Assembly: GCA_028279645.1 (NCBI GenBank) | Contig: JANQNJ010000146.1 | Location: forward strand, 1-38,263 | Source of the DNA: Thermoplasmatota archaeon | Lineage (GTDB): Archaea; Thermoplasmatota; JAKEGO01; JANQNJ01 | Length of the DNA: 38,263 nt | Direction of reading: 5' to 3' | Shown: positions 1 to 6,546 of the stretch, in pieces | How the letters are laid out: each line of letters begins with the position of its first letter | Position numbering within the stretch: the stretch's first letter is position 1 | Translations under genes and position numbers: made by a program | The notes under the pieces: model-generated | The model's database searches: none | What the model saw: the letters and a program-made list of their open reading frames with translations, nothing else | Told to the model about the DNA's origin: nothing

Positions 1-1
1 T

Positions 2-2470
2 TTAATTTATAGTCACCAAAAATCTCTTTTTTCATGGATTAGCGTGACAGAATCGTTCAACAACCTTAGTGAGATCATTAATAAATATTCGGAGGAAAAG
101 GTTTTTATTATACTGGGAGCACCAGGATCGGGTAAAAGTACTTTATTATGGCATCTGGAAAAACTTAATGCAGAGAATGCAATTAGATTTGAGCCCGAGC
201 AAAACCCATTACCTTTTTATATTTCGTTAAGTAGGTATAGACCTAGTATCATGGATAATTCCTATCCAGATCCACTTGAATGGTTAGAAAACCAGTGGAA
301 GATTCGATATCCAAAAATGCCAACCTTATTAGAACTCTCTAATCATCATCAAATACTGTTATTGTTGGATGGTATAAACGAAATGCCTTGGAAAGATTAT
401 CCTGAATATGTTCGTTTAAATGAGGAATGGCGAGAGTTGGCTTTTAAATTAGAATCAAAGAATATTCGAATATTAATCACGTGTCGCAATCATGATTTCA
501 TTGGCTTATTTGGTTCACAACAACTACCGGTACCTCAAATTCAAATTCAACCATTAACCCCTGAGCAAATTTCCGTCTTTTTGGAGTCATATATCCCAGA
601 ACAGAAACAGCATGTTTGGTTCAGTATTAAAGATGACTCAAAATTATTAGAACTATTGAGCACTCCTTTCTTCTTAAAATTATTCATTGAGCATATCATA
701 AACCGGAAAACGGTTCCTAAAGGAAAAGCTGAATTAATTACAGGATTTATTCGTCAAGGATTAAAAAGGGAAGTACAGAGGAATAATTTTCCATTTCGTC
801 CTGGAGAATTATTAAACGAAAACGAGCATCAAGCCGTTTTACAAAGTAAGATAAATTCTCTCTATACGATTAATGGGGGAGAGAGTATAATGGACAGATT
901 TAGCAGGCTTTCTTTTGGTATGAATGGAGGATTTGATTCTATTGACGGCTTTAATATTAGAATCGAGCGATTTAAAGCTTTAGAAATGATGGATTGTGAG
1001 GATGATATTATAATCCGAGCAGGTATTGCATTACGGATTATTGATGACGATTCTTATAACAGAATCTCGCATACAACGGACGATTCTGTAGCTTTTAGTC
1101 ACCAACTATTTCAAGATTATTTTACCGCTTGTCAATTTGTTAAGATGAAGATTATGGAGGTTACATCACTTGCTCATGTTAACTGGCAGAGCGAATCTAA
1201 TATGGGCAGAGAAATTGATGAAGAACCTGACATCGATGACATTCAAATTCTCCCTCTATTACCTTCGACACTTTGGGAGGAGCCGACACTATTAATGGCT
1301 GCAATGATTGGAAATCCCGACGAGTTTCTAGTTCAATTAATGGAACATAATTTAATTGTAGCTTCAAGGTGTACAACCCAACCAGATGTAGATATCTCGC
1401 ATGAAACTAGAGAATTAATTAAATCTAGATTATTAGAACGGACAAAAGATTCTTCTGCAGATTTACAGCACAGGATTGCTGCAGGTTTTGCATTAGGAGA
1501 TATTGGAGATCCACGCTTTACTATCTCTCAAGGTCAATTTTCAAATTATATTGAACCTCCAATGATACTAATTAAAAAAGATAAATATTTAATCGGAAAT
1601 AATGACGCAAATGCCGACGATGATGAAAAACCAGAGCATTATGTTGAACTCTCTGCCTTTAATATAAGTAAATTTCCGGTTACAAATGCAGAGTGGCAGT
1701 GCTTTATTGCGGCCAATGGATATGATGATGAAAGATGGTGGTTTACTGAAGAAAGTAAGAAATGGAGGAAAGGGATTTATTTAAAGGTTGAAGCGAATCG
1801 AAAACTTTTGAAAGAAAGAGAATGGTTAATTTCAGTTTACGATAAACTTACTCAGTATACAAACTTACCCGAAGATGTGATCAACACATGCCAATTGATT
1901 GCAGAAATGGATGAATCACAATTCAAGTCGGTTTTAGATCAACGAATAAAACCAATTCATAATAAGAAGCCAAAGCATTGGCTTAACAATTATTTTAACA
2001 AAAAAAACCAACCAGTTGTAGGTATTAGCTTGTTTGAAGCTCAAGCATATTGTGAATGGCTATCTTTTCAAACTCAAAAGAGATATCGGATTCCTACCGA
2101 ATTTGAATGGGAAGCAGCTGCAAAAACATTATATGGAAATAAATATGCTCATGGTGATGTGTTTAATCCATACATAGTAAATACCCTTGAAAGCCAGGTA
2201 GGATACACAACACCCGTCGGAATGTTTCCTGAAGGTGACACCCCAGACGGAGTCAGCGATATCATTGGAAATTGTTGCGAATGGACTGATAGCCCTTACA
2301 TCAAATATTGCTCTAAAGAAACGAACACACATACACAATCATTAAAAATTGTGCGAAGGGGGTCAAGCTTCAATTCAACCTCCAAAATTACTACATCATC
2401 TCGATACTGGAATTCACCAGGTCGGAGAAATGATTACCTAGGGTTTCGTATCGTATCTGATGTAGATTAA
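2..2470 (+). CDS. NACHT-type STAND NTPase with C-terminal FGE/C-type-lectin-like domain, 5'-partial
   Basis: Probable signal-sensing NTPase of the NACHT (STAND) class, a family that includes bacterial anti-phage proteins. Numbering from the GTG at 44: Walker A GAPGSGKST at residues 25-33, Walker B ILLLLDGINEMP at about 104-115, then a helical region, and from about residue 510 a formylglycine-generating-enzyme (SUMF1/FGE-sulfatase) fold ending in RRGSSF...NSPGRRNDYLGFR. The frame is open back to base 2, the P-loop would lie only 25 residues from that GTG, and no ribosome binding site precedes it, so the true start and any N-terminal effector domain probably lie upstream of the window. The FGE fold here more likely senses or binds a ligand than acts as an enzyme (inference). 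The gene is clearly AT-rich compared with the DNA after about 4.4 kb, suggesting transfer. Domain calls are firm; the defence role is inferred. Confidence 0.85.
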   Translation, partial: LIYSHQKSLFSWISVTESFNNLSEIINKYSEEKVFIILGAPGSGKSTLLWHLEKLNAENAIRFEPEQNPLPFYISLSRYRPSIMDNSYPDPLEWLENQWKIRYPKMPTLLELSNHHQILLLLDGINEMPWKDYPEYVRLNEEWRELAFKLESKNIRILITCRNHDFIGLFGSQQLPVPQIQIQPLTPEQISVFLESYIPEQKQHVWFSIKDDSKLLELLSTPFFLKLFIEHIINRKTVPKGKAELITGFIRQGLKREVQRNNFPFRPGELLNENEHQAVLQSKINSLYTINGGESIMDRFSRLSFGMNGGFDSIDGFNIRIERFKALEMMDCEDDIIIRAGIALRIIDDDSYNRISHTTDDSVAFSHQLFQDYFTACQFVKMKIMEVTSLAHVNWQSESNMGREIDEEPDIDDIQILPLLPSTLWEEPTLLMAAMIGNPDEFLVQLMEHNLIVASRCTTQPDVDISHETRELIKSRLLERTKDSSADLQHRIAAGFALGDIGDPRFTISQGQFSNYIEPPMILIKKDKYLIGNNDANADDDEKPEHYVELSAFNISKFPVTNAEWQCFIAANGYDDERWWFTEESKKWRKGIYLKVEANRKLLKEREWLISVYDKLTQYTNLPEDVINTCQLIAEMDESQFKSVLDQRIKPIHNKKPKHWLNNYFNKKNQPVVGISLFEAQAYCEWLSFQTQKRYRIPTEFEWEAAAKTLYGNKYAHGDVFNPYIVNTLESQVGYTTPVGMFPEGDTPDGVSDIIGNCCEWTDSPYIKYCSKETNTHTQSLKIVRRGSSFNSTSKITTSSRYWNSPGRRNDYLGFRIVSDVD

Positions 2471-2506
2471 CAGTCACAATCATGAATCCTTACTTATTCG
2501 GACGAA

Positions 2507-2518
2507 TTTATATAAATA
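2507..2518 (+). promoter_or_regulatory. TATA box for the glutamine amidotransferase gene
   Basis: TTTATATAAATA is a near-ideal archaeal TATA box in the 76-base gap after the NACHT gene. A start site about 25 bases downstream would give a very short leader before the ATG at 2547, so this gene probably has its own promoter. Confidence 0.6.
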
Positions 2519-2546
2519 GTTATGGCTATAAACATCGATTAGTAAA

Positions 2547-3257
2547 ATGGAATGTGTAAAAGTGAGGTTACATTACATTCAACATGTACCTTTCGAGGAT
2601 CTAGCAAATATTTGGCAATGGACAGTTAAAAATGGTCATCAGGTTTCTCGCACGTGTTTCTATAAATTTGACCGATTACCTAACCTAGAAGATTTTGATT
2701 TGTTAGTTATCATGGGGGGACCAATGAGTGTTATTGATGTTGATCGCTTTCCATGGCTGAATGCAGAAATTGAATTTATTGAAAAGGCAATAGCCAATGA
2801 TAAAATAATATTAGGTATATGTTTGGGAGCGCAATTAATTTCCAAAGCACTCGGCGCAAATGTATATAAAAACGATTATAAAGAGATCGGGTGGTTTAAT
2901 GTAAAATTAACAGATGACGGATTAGGATTGCCATTGCTTCATAATATACCAACCGAGTTTACCACATTTCATTGGCATGGAGATACTTTTAACATTCCTA
3001 ATAATTCAACACATATTGCTATGTCTGATGGCTGCCTTAATCAAGCATTTATTTACAAGGATCAAGTAATTGGTTTACAATTTCATCTAGAATGTAACTA
3101 TTCGAGTATAAATAAGTTAATTCAAAATTGCAGTAGTGATATATCGAATGACATATATATTCAAAAACCAAATTACATGACATCTCAAAAGGAATACTTA
3201 ATTAAAAATAAAAAATATATAAATTCATTAATGGATAACATATTCCAAATGTTCTAA
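2547..3257 (+). CDS. Class I glutamine amidotransferase (GMP synthase-like)
   Basis: Stand-alone GATase1-fold protein of 236 residues. The nucleophile elbow GICLGAQ carries the catalytic Cys, IMGGPMSV forms the oxyanion-side loop, and FHLE near residue 179 supplies the His and Glu of the triad, so the hydrolase centre looks intact. Members of this group release ammonia from glutamine or cleave gamma-glutamyl bonds; the acceptor cannot be told from the sequence and no synthetase partner is adjacent. A GTG at 2562 (VRLHYIQH) is an alternative start that fits the usual N-terminus of the family. The last 45 residues are AT-rich and poorly conserved in character. Base composition matches the NACHT gene upstream, and a structured repeat begins about 90 bases after the stop. 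Confidence 0.85.
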   Translation: MECVKVRLHYIQHVPFEDLANIWQWTVKNGHQVSRTCFYKFDRLPNLEDFDLLVIMGGPMSVIDVDRFPWLNAEIEFIEKAIANDKIILGICLGAQLISKALGANVYKNDYKEIGWFNVKLTDDGLGLPLLHNIPTEFTTFHWHGDTFNIPNNSTHIAMSDGCLNQAFIYKDQVIGLQFHLECNYSSINKLIQNCSSDISNDIYIQKPNYMTSQKEYLIKNKKYINSLMDNIFQMF

Positions 3258-3346
3258 TATTTGAATGAATATTCTATAATTACGATTATTCAATATTTTA
3301 CTACATGAACAACAACTATTCGATGCTAGCAAATTAAAGACGAATT

Positions 3347-3458
3347 CCCTTCCCCCGCACCATTTCCTTCTCGTTGCTTGTACATTGCCACAGGAAATGA
3401 TGCTCGAAGAAAATGCGATACGGTGTGCTCTTTGGTCAGTAAGTGTTGATATTCGACC
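3347..3458. repeat. Structured intergenic repeat, copy A (3' part missing)
   Basis: Shares CCCTTCCCCCGCACC, CATTTCCTTCTCG and GATACGGTGTGCTC-type blocks with copies B and C. The first stem is GCACCATTTCCT (3357-3368) with AGGAAATGATGC (3392-3403), 11 of 12 positions paired. The second stem is degraded and the third is absent, so this copy is a truncated or decayed unit. It fills much of the 240-base gap between the amidotransferase and the YdeI-like gene; the rest of that gap shows only a TATA-like CTATTATAC at 3464-3472. Confidence 0.75.
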
Positions 3459-3497
3459 CTATGCTATTATACCGAAACAAGTGGTTTCATACTATGG

Positions 3498-4058
3498 ATG
3501 GATTTAAAAACCCTCTATATAGTAGACCGAAAAGACTGGCGTCAATGGTTGATCGAGAATTTTGAGACAGAAAAAGAGATCTGGCTGATCTATCCCAGAA
3601 AGGCTTCCGGGAAGAAAAGGATCAGCTACAATGATGCAGTAGAGGAAGCACTTTGTTTTGGGTGGATCGATAGCATTGTGAAATCATTCGATGAGAATAG
3701 CAGCATTCAACGGTTTTCACCAAGAGATCCAAAAAGCACGTATTCTCAGCAAAATAAGGAAAGATTAAAGTGGCTATTGAAACAAAATATGGTCCATTCC
3801 TCGATAATTGACAAGGTTACGAAGACAGCTTCGGAAGAATTCATTTTCCCATCAGATATTATTGAAGCAATAAAAATGGATGAAACCGTCTGGGAAAATT
3901 ACAGCGCGTTCTCGGATTCCTATAAGCGAATCCGTATTGCCTATATTGAAAGCGCACGTAAACGTCCTGACGAATTTAAAAAACGGTTAAACAATTTTAT
4001 CAAAAAAACCAAAGAAAATAACCAGATCGGTTATGGCGGAATTGAGAAGTATTATTAG
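3498..4058 (+). CDS. YdeI/OmpD-associated (OmdA) family protein
   Basis: The 186-residue protein has the hallmarks of the YdeI/OmdA 'bacteriocin-protection' family: an N-terminal DRKDWRQWL, EIWLIYPRKASGKKRISYNDAVEEALCFG-type block (residues about 28-55), the GWIDS motif, RFSPRDPKSTYS, and a Lys/Arg-rich helical C-terminus where IESARKRPDEF recurs in the family. The molecular function is unknown. A CTATTATAC box at 3464-3472 would place transcription initiation at or next to the ATG, suggesting a leaderless message. It stands alone between repeat copies A and B, and its GC content is intermediate between the NACHT gene and the later region, consistent with a separately acquired single-gene unit. 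Confidence 0.85.
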   Translation: MDLKTLYIVDRKDWRQWLIENFETEKEIWLIYPRKASGKKRISYNDAVEEALCFGWIDSIVKSFDENSSIQRFSPRDPKSTYSQQNKERLKWLLKQNMVHSSIIDKVTKTASEEFIFPSDIIEAIKMDETVWENYSAFSDSYKRIRIAYIESARKRPDEFKKRLNNFIKKTKENNQIGYGGIEKYY

Positions 4059-4192
4059 ATCCCGGAAGATTGATTTAAAATGATATGATCGCGAACACGC
4101 TGAATACAAGCGTGTATCTACTTGGAATCTCTCAGATGAATACCCCGAGGAGATCATTGATCAATAACTAAATAGTAAATTAGTGACAGGAT

Positions 4193-4372
4193 CCCTTCCC
4201 CCGCACCATTTCCTTTTCGACGCTTTTACTATGCTAGAGGAAATGGTGCTCGAAAATATTGGGATACGGTGTGTTCTTTGTTCAGGAAATGTTGATATTC
4301 GAACACGCCTGGACCTAAGCGACTCGCTGATCGTCGCTTAATGGCGTCGCTGAGGTCCCTTCCCCCGCACCT
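4193..4372. repeat. Structured intergenic repeat, copy B (complete)
   Basis: The most complete copy. It is bounded by identical 15-mers CCCTTCCCCCGCACC at 4193-4207 and 4357-4371. Stem 1 is a perfect 12-bp pair, GCACCATTTCCT (4203-4214) with AGGAAATGGTGC (4238-4249). Stem 2 pairs GGTGTGTTC with GAACACGCC (about 4268-4309). Stem 3 has an outer GGACCT/AGGTCC (4311-4316, 4353-4358) and an inner perfect TAAGCGAC/GTCGCTTA (4316-4323, 4333-4340). Positions 4059-4192 before it show no gene. Confidence 0.85.
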
Positions 4373-4379
4373 TTAAATC
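4371..4379 (+). promoter_or_regulatory. Possible TATA box for the MDR oxidoreductase gene
   Basis: CTTTAAATC overlaps the end of repeat copy B and would give a leader of roughly 85 bases before the ATG at 4490. Weak evidence; no other candidate is better placed. Confidence 0.35.
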
Positions 4380-4489
4380 GTTAGTTGTGATGGTTAGCGG
4401 TCGACGCGCTCTTTCACAGATGATAAATATGGATCGCTCCATTGTGAGATCGATCCCATAGTTCGACGAAAACGAGGAGGCCCTGAGTC

Positions 4490-5449
4490 ATGAAGGCAAT
4501 AGTTCAGAACAGATACGGAGATTCCAGCGTTCTTACGACCAAGGATGTCGAAACGCCAGCGATAAAGGATGACGAGGTGCTGATCAAGGTCCATGCTGTC
4601 TCTTTGAACTCCGGAGATGCATTCTCCATGAGAGGTACTCCATACATGATCCGTTTCTATGTCGGATTTCCAAGACCGAAGGACTACATACTCGGATGGG
4701 ATATCGCTGGAATCATAGAGAAGGTAGGCGCCGATGTCACGAAATTCAAACTGGGCGACCGGGTATATACCGCATGCGAGAAAGGGTTCGCTGAATACGT
4801 CAATGTAAAAGAGGAAAAGGTTGGACTCGCACCTGAAAGCCTCTCTTCTTCCGAGGCGGCGTCGATCCCCACTGCGGGACTTACAGCCCTTCAGGGTCTT
4901 AGGGATAGCGGCAAGGTCAAGGATGGTGATATTGTCCTGATCAATGGGGCATCCGGAGGGGTAGGCCATTTCGCGGTCCAGATCGCAAGATCGTTCGGAT
5001 GCCATGTCACTGGGGTCTGCAGCACCAAGAACGTAGATCTGGTAAAGTCGCTCGGAGCCGAAAATGTCGTTGATTACACGAAGGACGATTTCACGAAGGG
5101 ATCGGAAAGGTACGACCTCATCTTCGACATGGCTGCCAGCAAGAAGTTCGGCGAGATGAAGAGGGTGCTTTCAAAGGAAGGCTTTATCGTTCCGAACAGC
5201 GGGCACGGTGGTATGAGTTACGTGCTCAAAGGGGCTCTGTTGGGTGCAATAAGCAAAAAGGTCGGAAAGATGTATATGGCAAAATCGACCACGGCCGACC
5301 TTGATCTCCTTGCTGAGATGGTAGCTAAAGGCGACCTGAGACCCGTGATCGACAGGACCTACGATTTCGATGAGATCCCGAAGGGACTGGATTACGTTGC
5401 TAAGGGGCATGCTCGAGGTAAGGTCGTGGCGACTTTGGATGACCACTGA
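4490..5449 (+). CDS. NAD(P)-dependent MDR-family alcohol dehydrogenase / quinone oxidoreductase
   Basis: Medium-chain dehydrogenase/reductase of 319 residues, normal length for the zinc-free quinone-oxidoreductase-like branch. The GroES-like N-terminal domain holds GWDIAGIIEKVG (residues about 65-76) and KLGDRVY. The Rossmann domain has the cofactor loop INGASGGVGHFAVQIA at about 152-167. The C-terminal RPVIDRTYDFDEIPKGLDYVAKGHARGKVV block is the usual family ending. Catalytic-zinc ligands are not apparent. It should reduce or oxidise carbonyl/alcohol or quinone substrates using NAD(P)H; the substrate is unknown. GGAGG about 10 bases upstream supports the ATG at 4490. The gene is more GC-rich than those before it. 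A second, gutted MDR reading frame occurs at 12963-13151. Confidence 0.9.
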   Translation: MKAIVQNRYGDSSVLTTKDVETPAIKDDEVLIKVHAVSLNSGDAFSMRGTPYMIRFYVGFPRPKDYILGWDIAGIIEKVGADVTKFKLGDRVYTACEKGFAEYVNVKEEKVGLAPESLSSSEAASIPTAGLTALQGLRDSGKVKDGDIVLINGASGGVGHFAVQIARSFGCHVTGVCSTKNVDLVKSLGAENVVDYTKDDFTKGSERYDLIFDMAASKKFGEMKRVLSKEGFIVPNSGHGGMSYVLKGALLGAISKKVGKMYMAKSTTADLDLLAEMVAKGDLRPVIDRTYDFDEIPKGLDYVAKGHARGKVVATLDDH

Positions 5450-5467
5450 GGCCAGCCGGATCCACTC

Positions 5468-5669
5468 TGGTCATCGTCGCTCAATGGATGAGCTGCGGTC
5501 CCTTTCCTGCTCCATTTCCTTATCTATATTGTGAATGCGCTGCAGGAATGGTGCTCGAGGTTGCTTGGATACGATGTGTTCTTAGCTTGAATTTTACTTT
5601 ATTCGAACACATCTGGCCCGAATCACTTGCTGGTCGTCGTCGATAGGAGTTCTTCGGTCCCTTCCCCGT
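5468..5669. repeat. Structured intergenic repeat, copy C
   Basis: Begins with CTGGTCATCGTCGCTCAATGG, matching the 3' part of copy B, then runs through a full unit from GGTCCC (5497-5502) to the next GGTCCC (5656-5661). Stem 1 is GCTCCATTTCCT with AGGAATGGTGC (5509-5520, 5544-5554), imperfect. Stem 2 is a perfect 9-bp GATGTGTTC/GAACACATC (5573-5581, 5605-5613). The outer part of stem 3 is GGCCCG/CGGTCC. Compared with copy B, stem 2 keeps pairing through compensatory changes (GGT..GCC against GAT..ATC). Confidence 0.8.
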
Positions 5670-5698
5670 AGATATCCTGTTTCTCTAGATCATCCATC

Positions 5699-5717
5699 AA
5701 AAAAAAGGAATGCTTCC
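5699..5717 (-). terminator. Hairpin plus T8 terminator for the small Cys/His protein gene
   Basis: On the minus strand GGAAGCATTCC (a short GGAA/TTCC hairpin, 5707-5717) is followed at once by eight T (5706 down to 5699). It lies 16 bases after the stop of the gene at 5733-5894 and supports a transcribed minus-strand unit. Confidence 0.6.
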
Positions 5718-5732
5718 AACATTCTATGGGTT

Positions 5733-5894
5733 CTATTTCCTGGCATTATGAACATGTCCTCTTTCAGAACAAATATTGCATTTTCCAGGATCATGGTCTT
5801 GAATGATCGTTTTCATGTGATATCTCATGACCTGGGTAATTGCGTAAACGGAACCTGCAAAACCGCTGAATGTTATCACGCAATTGATACACAT
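5733..5894 (-). CDS. Small Cys/His-rich protein (53 residues), function unknown
   Basis: I do not recognise a family. The protein begins MCINCVITFSGFAGSVYAI and ends KCNICSERGHVHNARK: two CxxC pairs (CINC near the N-terminus, CNIC near the C-terminus) plus two nearby His suggest metal binding, around a central hydrophobic segment that may be a membrane-associated helix. Start choice: ATG at 5894 is preceded by GGTGGTATA, a good ribosome binding site, whereas the longer frame to 5972 has none. A TATA-like AGGTTTAAGA (5931-5940) lies upstream and a hairpin-T8 terminator follows, so it has the signals of an independent gene. It sits alone between repeat copies C and D, on the strand opposite its neighbours. 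Confidence 0.55.
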   Translation of the reverse strand: MCINCVITFSGFAGSVYAITQVMRYHMKTIIQDHDPGKCNICSERGHVHNARK

Positions 5895-6005
5895 TATACC
5901 ACCGTTGTATGGTCTGTATTGCTTTGTAGGTCTTAAACCTTGATGCTGTGTTGTGAACTCGTGCCTGATCAAAAACCGTGATTATAGGATAGAAAAGCGT
6001 TCCTT

Positions 6006-6058
6006 GGTCCCTTCCCCCCTCATCAATCTTTTAAAGAGCGGACCCTTTCCTGTACTAT
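6006..6058. repeat. Structured repeat, fragment D
   Basis: GGTCCCTTCCCCCCTCATC at 6006-6024 matches the boundary block of copies B and C. About 15 bases later GGACCCTTTCCTGTACTATC (6039-6058) resembles the start of copy C (GGTCCCTTTCCTGCTCCATT). These look like the remains of one or two further units abutting the cyclophilin promoter. Confidence 0.5.
6029..6036 (+). promoter_or_regulatory. TATA box for the cyclophilin gene
   Basis: TTTTAAAG lies 39-46 bases before the cyclophilin ATG at 6075 and is embedded in repeat fragment D. Confidence 0.45.
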
Positions 6059-6074
6059 CAGGATGTGTTGAACA

Positions 6075-6539
6075 ATGACCACCGCAGTGATCGAGACGAA
6101 CAGGGGCGAGATCGTCATCGAGCTCTATGATGACAGAACGCCGAACACCGTCGCGAACTTCGTGAAGCTCGCAAGGGACGGGTTCTATGACGGGCTCAAG
6201 TTCCATCGTGTGATAGACAATTTCATGATACAGACAGGATGCCCTCAGGGTACCGGCACCGGCGGACCGGGCTACCAGTCAGAGTGTGAGATAGTCCCGG
6301 ACATCACACACGAGGCTGGTGTCATCGCCATGGCGCATGCGGGCTCCTGCCAGCATGACCGCGGATCAGGAGACAAGATGGGTGGAAAATGTTCGAACGG
6401 ATCGCAGTTCTACATCACGCACAGGCCTACCCCGCACCTCGATGGTGTTCACACCGTCTTCGGAAAGGTAAGCTCGGGTAAGGAAGTGGTTGACTCTATC
6501 AGACAGGGAGACAGGATGATCAAGGTCACTATTCGATAG
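6075..6539 (+). CDS. Peptidyl-prolyl cis-trans isomerase, cyclophilin type
   Basis: A 154-residue single-domain cyclophilin without signal peptide, so a cytoplasmic proline isomerase assisting protein folding. Seen directly: [30 protein letters not shown] (residues about 29-58) containing the catalytic Arg of FHR and the FMIQ core, GSQFYIT (about 112-118), and [12 protein letters not shown] near the C-terminus. An insertion between residues about 86 and 110 is rich in Gly, Cys and His ([22 protein letters not shown]), which is common in small prokaryotic cyclophilins. It converges with the gene at 6547 with only seven bases between the stops. Confidence 0.93.
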   Translation: MTTAVIETNRGEIVIELYDDRTPNTVANFVKLARDGFYDGLKFHRVIDNFMIQTGCPQGTGTGGPGYQSECEIVPDITHEAGVIAMAHAGSCQHDRGSGDKMGGKCSNGSQFYITHRPTPHLDGVHTVFGKVSSGKEVVDSIRQGDRMIKVTIR

Positions 6540-6546
6540 ATCCCGA

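Noticed and set aside
4290-4310. tRNA T-loop-like TTCGAAC in the repeats
   Set aside because: The flanking bases do not form a T-arm and no acceptor, D- or anticodon arms can be placed around it.
4394-5005. 203-codon minus-strand frame
   Set aside because: It lies antisense to the MDR oxidoreductase, which has strong family motifs and a ribosome site; the translation has no recognisable features.
3347-5672. CRISPR array or integron attC sites
   Set aside because: The repeats are far too long and divergent and are separated by whole genes, not spacers. The integron core sequences GTTRRRY/RYYYAAC are not present at the expected stem ends, and no Cas or integrase gene is in the window.
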